Assembly: GCF_020544405.1 (NCBI RefSeq)
Contig: NZ_CP065410.1
Span: 5,981,501 to 6,045,500 of the forward strand
Reading direction: 5' to 3'
DNA from: Pseudomonas sp. IAC-BECa141
Lineage (GTDB): Bacteria > Pseudomonadota > Gammaproteobacteria > Pseudomonadales > Pseudomonadaceae
DNA length: 64,000 bases
In this document: positions 1 through 8,798 of the stretch, piece after piece
How positions within the stretch are numbered: the first letter of the stretch is position 1
Layout of the letters: each line of letters opens with the position of its first letter
Program-made: the position numbers and the translations under genes
The notes under the pieces: generated by a model
Told to the model about the DNA's origin: nothing
What the model saw: the letters and a program-made list of their open reading frames with translations, nothing else
Database searches by the model: none

Positions 1-431
1 AACCGGGCCGCTTCATCGTCGCCAACGCCGGCGTGCTGCTGACCCAGGTCGAGTACCTCAAGCACACCGAGCACAAAGACTTCGCCATCGTTGACGCGGC
101 CATGAACGACCTGATCCGCCCGGCGCTGTACCAGGCCTGGATGGACGTGACCCCGGTCAAGCCACGCGAGACCGCTGCGCGTACCTACGACGTCGTCGGC
201 CCGATCTGCGAAACCGGCGATTTCCTCGCCAAGGAACGCGAACTCGCGCTGGAAGAAGGCGATCTGCTGGCCGTCCACTCGGCCGGTGCCTACGGTTTCG
301 TGATGAGCTCCAACTACAACACTCGCGGCCGTGCCGCCGAAGTGCTGGTGGATGGCGATCAGGCTTTTGAAGTGCGTCGCCGCGAGACCGTGGCCGAGCT
401 GTTTGCCGGCGAAAGCCTGCTGCCGGAGTAA
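1..431 (+). CDS. lysA: Diaminopimelate decarboxylase, C-terminal part (5' end outside window)
   Basis: This PLP enzyme of the alanine-racemase-like fold decarboxylates meso-diaminopimelate to L-lysine in the cytoplasm. Only about the last 142 residues are present. The frame is open from the window edge and stops with TAA at 429-431. The visible ICETGDFL segment carries the family's conserved Cys-Glu-x-Gly-Asp substrate-binding motif, and SAGAYGF contains the conserved C-terminal tyrosine. dapF starts 4 nt downstream, so the two share a transcript. This pairs the enzyme that makes meso-DAP with the one that consumes it. Confidence 0.95.
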   Translation, partial: PGRFIVANAGVLLTQVEYLKHTEHKDFAIVDAAMNDLIRPALYQAWMDVTPVKPRETAARTYDVVGPICETGDFLAKERELALEEGDLLAVHSAGAYGFVMSSNYNTRGRAAEVLVDGDQAFEVRRRETVAELFAGESLLPE

Positions 432-435
432 CCCC

Positions 436-1266
436 ATGCTGCTGCGTTTTACCAAGATGCACGGCCTGGGCAACGACTTCATGGTCCTCGACCTGGTCAG
501 CCAGCACGCGCACATTCAGCCCAAGCACGCAAAAATGTGGGGCGACCGGCACACCGGCATCGGTTTCGACCAGTTGCTGATCGTCGAGGCACCGAGCAAT
601 CCGGACGTGGATTTCCGCTACCGGATCTTCAATTCCGACGGCTCCGAAGTGGAGCAGTGCGGCAACGGTGCGCGCTGCTTCGCCCGCTTCGTGCTCGACA
701 AGCGCCTGACCGCCAAACGGAAGATCCGCGTCGAGACCAAGGGCGGCATCATTGAACTGGACGTGCGTAACGACGGCCAGATCGGCGTGAACATGGGCGC
801 CCCGCGTCTGGTGCCGGCGGACATTCCGTTCCAGGCGCCGGAGCAGGCCCTGAGCTATCAGGTCGATGTCGACGGTACGCCGGTCGATCTGGCGGCGGTG
901 TCCATGGGCAACCCCCATGCGGTGCTGCGGGTCAGCGATATCAACACTGCACCGGTGCATGAACTGGGGCCGAAAATCGAACACCATCCGCGCTTCCCGG
1001 CACGGGTCAACGTCGGTTTTCTCCAGGTCATCGATCGCCATCGCGCGCAACTGCGCGTGTGGGAACGCGGCGCCGGGGAAACCCAGGCCTGCGGCACCGG
1101 TGCCTGCGCTGCTGCTGTAGCGGCGATCAGTCAGGGGTGGATGGATTCGCCACTGCTGATCGACCTGCCGGGCGGGCGTCTGTCCATTGAATGGGCAGGC
1201 CCCGGCCAACCGGTGTTGATGACCGGCCCGGCAGTGCGCGTATACGAAGGACAAGTGCGTCTTTGA
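436..1266 (+). CDS. dapF: Diaminopimelate epimerase
   Basis: DapF interconverts LL- and meso-diaminopimelate without a cofactor, feeding both lysine and peptidoglycan synthesis. The 276-residue product has the usual length. Both catalytic cysteines sit in recognisable motifs: CGNGARC near residue 73 and ACGTGACAA near residue 220. The N-terminus ([15 protein letters not shown]) is the canonical DapF start. An open reading frame extends upstream into lysA, but the ATG at 436 follows the lysA stop and fits the family. It is the second gene of a lysA-dapF-DUF484-xerC-yigB run. Confidence 0.97.
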   Translation: MLLRFTKMHGLGNDFMVLDLVSQHAHIQPKHAKMWGDRHTGIGFDQLLIVEAPSNPDVDFRYRIFNSDGSEVEQCGNGARCFARFVLDKRLTAKRKIRVETKGGIIELDVRNDGQIGVNMGAPRLVPADIPFQAPEQALSYQVDVDGTPVDLAAVSMGNPHAVLRVSDINTAPVHELGPKIEHHPRFPARVNVGFLQVIDRHRAQLRVWERGAGETQACGTGACAAAVAAISQGWMDSPLLIDLPGGRLSIEWAGPGQPVLMTGPAVRVYEGQVRL

Positions 1267-1279
1267 GTGAGCAGAAGCC

Positions 1280-2005
1280 ATGACCGATAAGCCTCAGGTA
1301 CCCGCCCGACAATCCGGTGAATCAGCGTCCGAGAGCCTGGAGGCGGCAGCGGTTGCCGCGTACCTGGAGGCTCATCCGGACTTCTTCGTCGAGCATGAAG
1401 AACTGCTGCCGTCCCTGCGCATCCCCCATCAACGCGGCGATACCGTCTCGCTGGTGGAGCGTCAGATGGCCATTCTGCGCGACCGCAACATCGAGATGCG
1501 TCATCGCCTCTCGCACCTGATGGACGTCGCCCGGGACAACGATCGCCTGTTCGACAAGACCCGTCGCCTGATTCTCGCCCTGATGGACGCTGCCACTCTG
1601 GAAGACGTGGTGATCAGCGTCGAAGACAGCCTGCGCCAGGATTTCCAGGTGCCCTTTGTCAGCCTGATCCTGCTCGGCGACAACCCGGCCCCGGTCGGTC
1701 GCTGGGTGACCCACGCCGATGCGCAAACCGCCATCGGCGGCCTGCTCACCGAAGGCAAGAGCGTCAGCGGCAGCCTGCGTGAACACGAGCTGGACTTCCT
1801 GTTCGGCGAAGAGCAACGCAAGCAGATCGGCTCCACCGCCGTAGTCGCCGTCAGCCATCAAGGCATCCACGGGATTCTGGCTATCGCCAGCCGTGATCCG
1901 CAGCACTACAAGAGCTCGGTCGGCACGCTGTTCCTCAGCTACATCGCCGAAGTCATGGGTCGCGTGCTGCCACGGGTCAACAGCTCCCTGCGCTCGGTAC
2001 GCTGA
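1280..2005 (+). CDS. DUF484 family (YigA-like) GAF-fold protein
   Basis: This 241-residue cytoplasmic protein of the DUF484 family is related to GAF domains. It begins with a helical segment around [18 protein letters not shown] (residues 30-48), followed by a coiled-coil-prone region (residues 60-95) and a C-terminal GAF-like domain. The gene lies between dapF and xerC, as yigA does in Escherichia coli. The family's biochemical role is not established. It starts 13 nt after dapF and ends 2 nt before xerC, so the three genes are co-transcribed. Confidence 0.9.
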   Translation: MTDKPQVPARQSGESASESLEAAAVAAYLEAHPDFFVEHEELLPSLRIPHQRGDTVSLVERQMAILRDRNIEMRHRLSHLMDVARDNDRLFDKTRRLILALMDAATLEDVVISVEDSLRQDFQVPFVSLILLGDNPAPVGRWVTHADAQTAIGGLLTEGKSVSGSLREHELDFLFGEEQRKQIGSTAVVAVSHQGIHGILAIASRDPQHYKSSVGTLFLSYIAEVMGRVLPRVNSSLRSVR

Positions 2006-2007
2006 GC

Positions 2008-2907
2008 ATGGAACGACAACTGGACGCTTACTGCGAACACCTGCGCAGTGAGCGGCAGGTGTCGCCGCACACCCTGTCGGCCTACCGCCGCGATCTCGAT
2101 AAAGTCCTCGGCTGGTGCAACAAACAGAACATCGGCAGCTGGCAGGCACTGGATATCCAGCGTCTGCGCAGTCTGATCGCCCGCCTGCATGCCCAGGGCC
2201 AGTCCTCGCGCAGCCTGGCGCGCCTGCTCTCGGCGGTGCGCGGGCTCTATCACTATCTGAACCGCGAAGGCCTCTGCGATCACGACCCGGCCACCGGCCT
2301 GGCACCGCCCAAAGGCGAGCGCCGCCTGCCGAAAACCCTCGACACTGACCGCGCCCTGCAACTGCTTGAAGGTGCTGTGGAGGACGATTTTCTCGCGCGG
2401 CGCGATCAGGCGATTCTGGAGTTGTTCTATTCCTCCGGCCTGCGCCTGTCGGAGCTGACCGGGCTCAATCTCGATCAGCTCGATCTGGCCGACGGCATGG
2501 TTCAGGTGCTGGGCAAGGGCAGCAAGACGCGCCTGTTGCCGGTCGGCAAAAAGGCCCGGGAAGCGCTGGAACAATGGCTGCCTTTGCGGGCGCTGACCAA
2601 TCCGGCGGACGATGCCGTGTTTGTCAGCCAGCAAGGCCGACGTCTCGGCCCGCGCGCGATTCAGGTGCGGGTCAAACTGGCGGGCGAGCGCGAACTGGGA
2701 CAGAACCTGCACCCGCACATGCTGCGGCACTCCTTCGCCAGCCACCTGCTCGAATCCTCCCAGGACCTGCGCGCGGTGCAGGAACTGCTCGGCCACTCGG
2801 ACATCAAGACCACCCAGATCTATACCCACCTGGACTTCCAGCATCTGGCGGCGGTCTACGACAGCGCCCATCCACGGGCCAAACGCATGAAAGGCGACGA
2901 TTCATGA
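2008..2907 (+). CDS. xerC: Tyrosine recombinase XerC
   Basis: XerC acts with XerD at dif to resolve chromosome dimers. The 299-residue protein has an N-terminal SAM-like core-binding domain (residues 1-85) and a C-terminal catalytic domain. Visible catalytic residues are Arg in SSGLRLSEL, Lys in GKGSKTR, His and Arg in [12 protein letters not shown], His in [11 protein letters not shown] and the nucleophile Tyr in IYTHLDF. The ATG at 2008 is 2 nt after the DUF484 stop. The 3' end overlaps the next start (ATGA type), which indicates translational coupling. Confidence 0.97.
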   Translation: MERQLDAYCEHLRSERQVSPHTLSAYRRDLDKVLGWCNKQNIGSWQALDIQRLRSLIARLHAQGQSSRSLARLLSAVRGLYHYLNREGLCDHDPATGLAPPKGERRLPKTLDTDRALQLLEGAVEDDFLARRDQAILELFYSSGLRLSELTGLNLDQLDLADGMVQVLGKGSKTRLLPVGKKAREALEQWLPLRALTNPADDAVFVSQQGRRLGPRAIQVRVKLAGERELGQNLHPHMLRHSFASHLLESSQDLRAVQELLGHSDIKTTQIYTHLDFQHLAAVYDSAHPRAKRMKGDDS

Positions 2908-3608
2908 GTATCCAGTTGATCACCTTCGACCTCGACGACACCCTGTGGGATACCGCCCCGGTGATCGTCAGCGCCGAAGCGGTTTTGCGCGAATGGCTGA
3001 GCGAACATGCGCCGAATCTGGGCGCAGTGCCGGTGGAGCATCTTTGGTCGATCCGCGAGCGGGTGCTGGCCAACGAACCGGGACTCAAGCACCGCATCAG
3101 CGCGCTGCGCCGGCGAGTGCTGTTCCATGCGCTGGAGGAAGCCGGCTACGCCCACGGCGAAGCGTCGGAACTGGCAGACAAGAGTTTTGAAGTGTTTCTG
3201 CATGCGCGGCATCAGATCGAGGTGTTCCCGGAGGTCGAGCCGATCCTGGAAACCCTCGCCAAGCACTACGCCCTCGGCGTGGTCACCAACGGCAACGCCG
3301 ATGTACGTCGTCTCGGGCTGGCGGACTACTTCAAGTTCGCGTTGTGCGCCGAAGACATCGGCATCGCCAAGCCGGATGCGCGACTCTTCCACGAAGCGTT
3401 GCAGCGCGGTGGCGTGAGCCCCGAAGCCGCCGTGCATATCGGCGATCATCCGGGGGATGACATCGCCGGGGCGCAGCAGGCCGGTCTGCGAGCGATCTGG
3501 TTCAACCCGGCCGGCAAGGTCTGGGAAGCGGAACGCCTGCCGGATGCCGAGATTCGCAGCCTGACCGATCTGCCCGCGGTGCTCGCCCGCTGGAACAGCC
3601 GCCGCTAG
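2904..3608 (+). CDS. yigB: HAD-IA phosphatase, YigB-like
   Basis: This is a 234-residue haloacid-dehalogenase superfamily phosphatase. Motif I is [10 protein letters not shown] (nucleophile Asp near residue 9), motif II VVTNGN, motif III the Lys of AKPDARLF, and motif [12 protein letters not shown]. coli YigB, also encoded right after xerC, dephosphorylates FMN and the riboflavin-pathway intermediate. The same activity is inferred here from family and synteny. The start at 2904 overlaps the xerC stop by 4 nt. A strong hairpin terminator follows at 3624. Confidence 0.88.
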   Translation: MSIQLITFDLDDTLWDTAPVIVSAEAVLREWLSEHAPNLGAVPVEHLWSIRERVLANEPGLKHRISALRRRVLFHALEEAGYAHGEASELADKSFEVFLHARHQIEVFPEVEPILETLAKHYALGVVTNGNADVRRLGLADYFKFALCAEDIGIAKPDARLFHEALQRGGVSPEAAVHIGDHPGDDIAGAQQAGLRAIWFNPAGKVWEAERLPDAEIRSLTDLPAVLARWNSRR

Positions 3609-3623
3609 ATTTCTTTCGCCCAT

Positions 3624-3653
3624 GAAAAAGCCCGCAGCGACGGCGGGCTTTTT
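3624..3653. terminator. Bidirectional intrinsic terminator between yigB and sutA
   Basis: A GC-rich stem (GCCCGC pairing with GCGGGC, 5-7 nt loop) is flanked by AAAAA on the left and TTTTT on the right. It can therefore end transcription from both the yigB operon (+) and the converging sutA gene (-). Confidence 0.85.
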
Positions 3654-3673
3654 CAGCAAGCAAGCGGCACGCC

Positions 3674-4000
3674 TCAGATAGGGCGGCTGCCGTACTTGTT
3701 GTCCGGCTTCTTGGGCGGATCGGCGACCACGTTGGCCTCCACTTCCTGAACCTTGCCACCGCGCGCAAGGAACTCTTCCATGGCCTTGGCCAGGGCATCG
3801 CGCTCCTTGTTCTTGGCTTCGATGCTCGGCAACTCGTCGACCGATACCGCAGCCTTGGCCTTGCCTTTGGCAGCCGGGGCCGGCGTATCGTCACCGCCAT
3901 CGTCTTCAGCAACGTCTTCCGCTGCTGCTTCCAGACCGTCTTCGGCCTCGTCTTCGTCGCCTACTTCGAGGTCGTCGTTTTCCAGATCATCGTCGCTCAT
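3674..4000 (-). CDS. sutA: RNA polymerase-binding transcriptional regulator SutA
   Basis: This 108-residue protein has a very acidic, probably disordered N-terminus (residues 1-45, runs of D and E), a Lys/Ala patch, a predicted helix around residues 60-80 (KERDALAKAMEEFLARGG) and a conserved tail ending in KYGSRPI. The composition, length and tail match SutA of Pseudomonas aeruginosa. SutA binds the RNA polymerase beta subunit and raises expression of rRNA and other genes during slow growth. It is monocistronic and convergent with yigB. Identification is from remembered sequence similarity. Confidence 0.88.
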   Translation of the reverse strand: MSDDDLENDDLEVGDEDEAEDGLEAAAEDVAEDDGGDDTPAPAAKGKAKAAVSVDELPSIEAKNKERDALAKAMEEFLARGGKVQEVEANVVADPPKKPDNKYGSRPI

Positions 4001-4102
4001 GTTCTACCTCATGACTTGCGAAAAGCAGATTAGTTATAGACCAGCTTTAGCGACTGTCGAAAGTCGCCGGAAAAAAATCGGTAACCATTGGTGACCAACG
4101 GT

Positions 4103-4528
4103 TTATGCCTCTTCACCGTGCAAGGTGGCGAGGACTTTACGGGCACCGCCATGATCACGGTGCTCGCCCAGGTAAACGCCTTGCCAGGTGCCCAGTGCCA
4201 GTCGGCCCGCCGTTATCGGCAAACTGATCTGACAGCCCAGCACGCTGGCCTTGAAGTGCGCCGGGAGGTCGTCCAGGCCTTCGTCGTTATGCTCATAGCC
4301 GTCTGCTCCTTGTGGGATCAGACGATTGAAAAATCGTTCGAAGTCGCGACGTACCGCCGGATCGGCGTTCTCGTTGATGGTCAACGACGCCGAGGTATGC
4401 TGCAGCCACAAATGCAACAGACCGACCCGGCATGCCTTGAGTTCGGGCAGGCCGGCGAGCAACTCGTCCGTCACCAGATGAAAGCCCCGGGGCCGCGCCC
4501 GCAGGGTTATCAGAGTCTGTTGCCACAT
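4103..4528 (-). CDS. yjbQ: YjbQ family protein (UPF0047, thiamine phosphate synthase-like)
   Basis: This 141-residue protein of the YjbQ/UPF0047 family has the signature [14 protein letters not shown] (about residues 48-61) and the C-terminal [12 protein letters not shown] segment with conserved His/Glu residues. Family members show weak secondary thiamine-phosphate synthase activity in E. coli; the true cellular role is unclear. The frame is open upstream, but MWQQTL at 4528 is the family N-terminus and was chosen as the start. It lies divergent from nothing obvious and upstream of sutA on the same strand. Confidence 0.88.
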   Translation of the reverse strand: MWQQTLITLRARPRGFHLVTDELLAGLPELKACRVGLLHLWLQHTSASLTINENADPAVRRDFERFFNRLIPQGADGYEHNDEGLDDLPAHFKASVLGCQISLPITAGRLALGTWQGVYLGEHRDHGGARKVLATLHGEEA

Positions 4529-4700
4529 ACAGTTCTCCGCACGTTCGGGGCGCATTCTAGCGCGCTCTGGAAAAAAACAAAGGCCCTGATGTTCCTTCAA
4601 TGATGTAAGCCTTTGGCCGCAGAAAAACACACGTCGTAAACACGACCAAAGCCGTACGAAAAATCCTTTCAGCCATATCAGGGAAGACAAATTCCAGACA

Positions 4701-4731
4701 AAAAAATGCCCGGCAAGCCGGGCAAGTTTTT
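4701..4731 (-). terminator. Intrinsic terminator downstream of amtB
   Basis: The perfect 8-bp stem TGCCCGGC / GCCGGGCA with a 2-nt core loop (probably a 4-nt loop in RNA) has an A6 run on the left, which becomes a U-tract for minus-strand transcripts. A T5 run on the right also allows plus-strand termination. Confidence 0.8.
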
Positions 4732-4742
4732 GCGGCGCGTGC

Positions 4743-6080
4743 TTACAGGTTGTAGCCGCGCTCGTTGTGTTGTGCCAGATCCAGGCCAACCGATTCTTCT
4801 TCCTCGGTCACGCGCAGACCCATCACGGCATCCAGCACCTTGAGGATGATGAAGGTCACGATCGCGGTGTAGATCACGGTGAAGCCGACGCCTTTGCACT
4901 GAATCCAGACTTGTGCGGCGATGTCGGTGACGGTGCCGAAGCCACCCAGCGACGGTGCGGCGAACACACCGGTGAGGATCGCGCCGAGGATACCGCCGAT
5001 ACCGTGCACGCCGAAGGCATCCAGGGAGTCGTCATAACCGAGTTTGCGTTTCAGGGTGGTGGCGCAGAAGAAGCACACCACGCCCGCTGCCAGACCGATC
5101 ACCAGTGCGCCCATCGGGCCCACGGTGCCAGCGGCCGGAGTGATCGCAACCAGGCCTGCAACCACACCGGATGCGATACCCAGTGCGCTTGGTTTGCCGT
5201 GGGTGATCCACTCGGCGAACATCCAGCCCAGTGCGGCAGCGGCGGTCGCGATCTGAGTCACCAGCATCGCCATGCCGGCGGTGCCGTTGGCGGCTGCGGC
5301 GGAACCGGCGTTGAAGCCGAACCAGCCAACCCACAGCATCGCCGCGCCCATCAGGGTGTAACCCAGATTGTGTGGCGCCATCGGGGTGGTCGGGAAGCCT
5401 TTGCGTTTACCCAGTACCAGGCAGGCAATCAGACCGGCCACACCGGCGTTGATGTGCACCACGGTGCCACCGGCAAAGTCGAGTACGCCCCAGTCCCACA
5501 TCAGGCCGCCGTTGCCGGACCAGACCATGTGCGCGATCGGTGCATAGACCAGGGTGAACCAGATGCCCATGAAGATCAGCATCGCGGAGAACTTCATCCG
5601 CTCGGCGAACGCACCGACGATCAGCGCCGGGGTGATGATCGCGAAGGTCATCTGGAAGGTGATGAAGACCGCCTCGGGGAACAGCGCCGCCGGGCCGGTC
5701 AGGCTCGCTGGCGTGACACCGGCCAGGAACGCCTTGCCGAATCCACCCACGAACGAGTTGAAGTTGACGACGCCTTGCTCCATGCCGGTGGTGTCGAACG
5801 CGATGCTGTAGCCATAAATGACCCACAGGACGCTGATCAGGCCGGTAATGGCGAAGCACTGCATCATCACGGAAAGAATGTTTTTCGACCGGACCATGCC
5901 GCCGTAGAACAGCGCGAGGCCGGGAATGGTCATGAACAGTACGAGGGCTGTGGAGGTGAGCATCCAGGCGGTGTCGCCGGAGTTCAGGACTGGAGCTGCC
6001 ACTTCGTCTGCCGCCATGGCCAGGCCGGGCATTACGATAGACAACAGGGCTCCTAGCCCTGCGAATTTACGCAGAGTCAT
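4743..6080 (-). CDS. amtB: Ammonium transporter AmtB
   Basis: This inner-membrane ammonium channel has 445 residues, a cleavable signal peptide (about residues 1-24, ending GLAMA) and about 11 membrane segments. The conserved pore histidines are visible in [10 protein letters not shown] and in [10 protein letters not shown]. The longer open frame upstream was rejected because [10 protein letters not shown] at 6080 has a good Shine-Dalgarno (GGAG) and encodes the signal peptide. It lies 37 nt downstream of glnK on the same strand. GlnK is expected to dock on AmtB and block it when nitrogen is plentiful. Confidence 0.96.
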   Translation of the reverse strand: MTLRKFAGLGALLSIVMPGLAMAADEVAAPVLNSGDTAWMLTSTALVLFMTIPGLALFYGGMVRSKNILSVMMQCFAITGLISVLWVIYGYSIAFDTTGMEQGVVNFNSFVGGFGKAFLAGVTPASLTGPAALFPEAVFITFQMTFAIITPALIVGAFAERMKFSAMLIFMGIWFTLVYAPIAHMVWSGNGGLMWDWGVLDFAGGTVVHINAGVAGLIACLVLGKRKGFPTTPMAPHNLGYTLMGAAMLWVGWFGFNAGSAAAANGTAGMAMLVTQIATAAAALGWMFAEWITHGKPSALGIASGVVAGLVAITPAAGTVGPMGALVIGLAAGVVCFFCATTLKRKLGYDDSLDAFGVHGIGGILGAILTGVFAAPSLGGFGTVTDIAAQVWIQCKGVGFTVIYTAIVTFIILKVLDAVMGLRVTEEEESVGLDLAQHNERGYNL

Positions 6081-6117
6081 ATTGTTTTCTCCTGGGGCGT
6101 TGGGTTTGTGGCGGCGT

Positions 6118-6681
<564 letters not shown>

Positions 6682-6734
6682 TCAATCCCTTGGCCGCTGT
6701 CGCAGATGCCATCACCCAAATGGCACTCGGGATA

Positions 6735-6784
6735 CGCACAACAACGGTGCGCGGCCGTGCATCCAGTTGCGCGAAAAGCGTGCA
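6735..6784 (-). promoter_or_regulatory. Two NtrC-like enhancer sites upstream of glnK
   Basis: CGCACA-N5-GGTGCG (6735-6751) and TGCGCG-N5-CGTGCA (6768-6784) both fit the 17-bp NtrC dyad TGCACC-N5-GGTGCA with few changes. Their centres are 33 bp apart, about three helical turns. They lie roughly 110 and 140 bp upstream of the predicted start, the usual enhancer geometry for sigma-54 activation. Confidence 0.7.
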
Positions 6785-6854
6785 TCCGTGCCTGCGTCAA
6801 TGACTATAGACACTGCGTGATACACTGCCGGCCATTGTTTCCAGGACATATCCC

Positions 6855-7115
6855 ATGCTCGCGCCCAAAGACTTCCTCGACGCCCTGAGCGGCACCGCCT
6901 CCCGCCTGTTCAGCGGCGATACGCCCTTGCCAAAAGCCGAAATCGAAAGCCAGTTCAAGATGCTGCTGCAAAGTGCCTTCAGCAAACTGGACCTGGTGAG
7001 CCGCGAAGAGTTTGACAGTCAGATGGTGGTGCTGGCGCGCACTCGCGCCCGGCTCGAAAGCCTTGAGGCGAAGGTGGCTGAATTGGAAGCGAAGCTGACG
7101 CCGCCGGCCGAGTAA
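6855..7115 (+). CDS. ubiK: UbiK family ubiquinone biosynthesis accessory factor (YqiC/BMFP)
   Basis: This 86-residue protein of the BMFP/YqiC family has an amphipathic N-terminal helix (SQFKMLLQSAFSKLDLVSREEFDSQ) and a C-terminal trimeric coiled coil (ARTRARLESLEAKVAELEAKL). Family members bind UbiJ and membranes and support aerobic ubiquinone synthesis. The gene is monocistronic and divergent from glnK. In P. aeruginosa, as I recall, it is directly followed by comM; here about 1.7 kb of extra DNA intervenes. Confidence 0.88.
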   Translation: MLAPKDFLDALSGTASRLFSGDTPLPKAEIESQFKMLLQSAFSKLDLVSREEFDSQMVVLARTRARLESLEAKVAELEAKLTPPAE

Positions 7116-7145
7116 AACCTCGTGTCTTTGTGAATGCGGCCCCTT

Positions 7146-7167
7146 GTGGGAGCGGGCTTGCCCGCGA
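7146..7167. repeat. REP palindrome
   Basis: GTGGGAGCGGGCTTGCCCGCGA contains the palindromic core GCGGGC-TT-GCCCGC and matches the common pseudomonad REP type. It follows ubiK closely and may stabilise its mRNA 3' end. Confidence 0.8.
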
Positions 7168-7283
7168 ATGAAGGTCGGAACGACCTTCCCGCCATTCAGG
7201 ATTCGCTATTGACTCTCGGCAGAATCCTACAGCTTGCAACCCCGCCGTCCGATTGCGTCGTGAAGCCCTGATTCCTAAGCTCA

Positions 7284-7490
7284 CCCAATGCTGAATGTTC
7301 AGCACTGGGTTTGGCGACCCGGAAAGCTTAAGGCGCACGACAACCATGATGGCGGCTGTGTTTACCGCCACATCGAGTCATGGCGGTTGTGCGTGGGAGA
7401 CCTTCGGGTCTGCCGGGTTCCTTTTGCTCCGGTTCGCCAACCCGCGTACGACTGCCACCCAATTGTTTGGCGACAATTGAGGGCAGCCCT
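7284..7490 (+). ncRNA. Candidate structured leader RNA upstream of Bro-N gene
   Basis: Five nested or adjacent inverted repeats are visible. CCCA-A-TGCTGAA pairs with TTCAGCA-C-TGGG (7284-7309). A long outer stem joins 7307-7323 to 7428-7443 with one bulge and one mismatch. An inner arm joins 7334-7349 to 7378-7393 and encloses TGGCGG/CCGCCA (7350-7370). AGACC-TTCG-GGTCT (7398-7411) is a cUUCGg tetraloop hairpin. AATTGT/ACAATT (7461-7478) lies just before the Shine-Dalgarno. This is the layout of a folded multi-branch RNA. Whether it is a cis-regulator or an independent RNA cannot be decided from sequence. Confidence 0.5.
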
Positions 7491-7510
7491 AAAGCAAAAG
7501 GAGCTGTTCA

Positions 7511-8038
7511 ATGAATAACGAAGAGACGTATCTCACTCCTCAGGTTTTCACCCGCCACAAACTCCCCCTCCACGCCCTGCTCATCCAGAACCAACCCTGG
7601 TTCTCCGCCCGCGACCTGGGCCGCCTGCTGCACATTTACCTCAACGAACGCATGCTGCGAAAACTCGACCCCGACCAATACCAAACCCGCAAAACCCTGA
7701 TCCACAACCAGATCGAAAACACCCTCCTGATCAGCGAGTCCGGCATCTACGCCCTCCTCGTCTATCACTACTGCCCCGAATACCGAGCGCTACGCGAATG
7801 GCTCACCCATCAAGTCATCCCCACCCTGCGCGACGCCCAGCACCCCACCACAAGCGAACGCCCACAGCTAAGCCTGCTGAATTGGCCCGAGATGTCGTTG
7901 AGTTTGCTGCACTGGAATAACCAGCCGTGGATTCGGTTGCAGGATGTGCCGTTGATGGTGGTAGAACGGGAAATGCTAAAGTGCCCAGAACCGGGCACTT
8001 GGTGGAAGAGGGCTTCGCGGATGCTGCAATCGCTATAG
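7511..8038 (+). CDS. Bro-N domain antirepressor-like protein
   Basis: This 175-residue protein has an N-terminal Bro-N (BRO/phage antirepressor) domain. The pattern NQPWFSARDLGRLL (residues 27-40) followed by LISESGIYALLVY and LREWLTHQVIPTLR (residues 76-112) is typical of the family. Residues 135-155 (LLHWNNQPWIRLQDVPLMV) resemble the domain start again, as if a second Bro-N copy were truncated. Such domains bind DNA and are common in phages, but no other phage genes are near. AAGGAG sits 7 nt before the ATG. The 3' end overlaps the convergent higA-like gene by 6 nt. Function is unknown. Confidence 0.8.
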   Translation: MNNEETYLTPQVFTRHKLPLHALLIQNQPWFSARDLGRLLHIYLNERMLRKLDPDQYQTRKTLIHNQIENTLLISESGIYALLVYHYCPEYRALREWLTHQVIPTLRDAQHPTTSERPQLSLLNWPEMSLSLLHWNNQPWIRLQDVPLMVVEREMLKCPEPGTWWKRASRMLQSL

Positions 8039-8302
8039 GCCCGCATGCCGGAGCTGGGCCCTGCGTAAATCGTAAGTCGACTGAAGATTCATCCAGAATT
8101 CAGGTGTGGTATTGAGGTGGATCGCCAGCCTGATTGCCAAATCGGCGCAGATCCTGAGCTGGCATTTCACAAGCTTCTCGATCTCGGTTTCAGGCCAGTT
8201 CGTGGGCATGGCCAAGTCCATGACTGTCATGCCCAACGGCTCCATGAACTCCTTATTCAGAACCTCGCCGGGGTGAATCGAGCGCATACCATTGCGGTTC
8301 AT
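8033..8302 (-). CDS. higA: HigA-family antitoxin (HTH, addiction module), apparently without HigB
   Basis: This 89-residue protein has the HigA signature: MRSIHPGEVLNKEFMEPLGM at the N-terminus, then an HTH region and the characteristic TTPEFWMNLQSTYDL near residues 65-79. The first HTH helix is atypical (LAMPTNWPETEIEKL), so DNA binding may be weakened. The start at 8302 has an excellent GGAGG 6 nt upstream; the later ATG at 8287 is an alternative. higB normally lies just upstream, but I could find no RelE-fold toxin frame in 8303-8700. It may be an orphan antitoxin or solitary regulator. Confidence 0.78.
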   Translation of the reverse strand: MNRNGMRSIHPGEVLNKEFMEPLGMTVMDLAMPTNWPETEIEKLVKCQLRICADLAIRLAIHLNTTPEFWMNLQSTYDLRRAQLRHAGL

Positions 8303-8504
8303 TTTTCGCCTCCAGAGGCTGCATTGAGCGGCCAAACTGGAGCACCCGACTTTGCAATACAAGACCGTCGAGTCGCTTTCACTAGCGTCCTACAACTATT
8401 AGGGCATGCCCCTACAAAAATCGGCGTCTACGCCTGGTTATGCAGTCCTTACACCTGTCATTACATTGGCAAACGAAAATGCACCCATCAGGATGGAGGT
8501 CTCA

Positions 8505-8672
8505 GTGAAGGATAAAAAGAGGAAGACAAAGCTACTTCAGGTTGTTGAACTACACCTCGAAGCACTTCGACTGGCTGGAAATTTGTCAGCCAATCAACGG
8601 AGGTTTATTGAAGTTGCCGTTACGTGCGGACCTGAGCTTGAGCCAAGTGGTCTGTTAGCAGGCAGAAGATGA
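8505..8672 (+). CDS. Small basic hypothetical protein
   Basis: This 55-residue ORF has no family I recognise. A GTG start at 8505 is preceded by GGAGG with a 5-nt spacer, better placed than the ATG at 8493. The N-terminus is highly basic (KDKKRKTK), followed by an amphipathic helix (LLQVVELHLEALRLAG) and a short Gly/Pro tail. Base composition is clearly richer in A+T than the flanking housekeeping genes, which suggests acquired DNA. It is divergent from the HigA gene. A coding role is plausible but unproven. Confidence 0.4.
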   Translation: MKDKKRKTKLLQVVELHLEALRLAGNLSANQRRFIEVAVTCGPELEPSGLLAGRR

Positions 8673-8798
8673 ATGCATAGGCCCGCACAACCGCTTTCTG
8701 ATACGTCTTGTAAACCTCTACTCAAACGCTAGAACCCCGCTCAACTACCCTTCAAAAACCCGCAGGAAGCGGCCCCCGATTCAACACAAGGAACGACC

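Larger units (their letters stand above)
7116..7510 (+). other. Gene-free stretch: REP element, then leader of the Bro-N gene
   Basis: The 395 bp between ubiK and the Bro-N gene hold a REP at 7146, a featureless spacer to about 7280, and a compact block of inverted repeats to 7490. Two short overlapping ORFs (7288-7518, 7295-7480) cross the block, but their sequence is explained by the RNA-like pairing and neither has a ribosome binding site. Confidence 0.6.

Noticed and set aside
7288..7518. Two short overlapping ORFs (76 and 61 codons) in the Bro-N leader
   Set aside because: No ribosome binding site, and sequence is explained by inverted repeats; a leader peptide remains possible.
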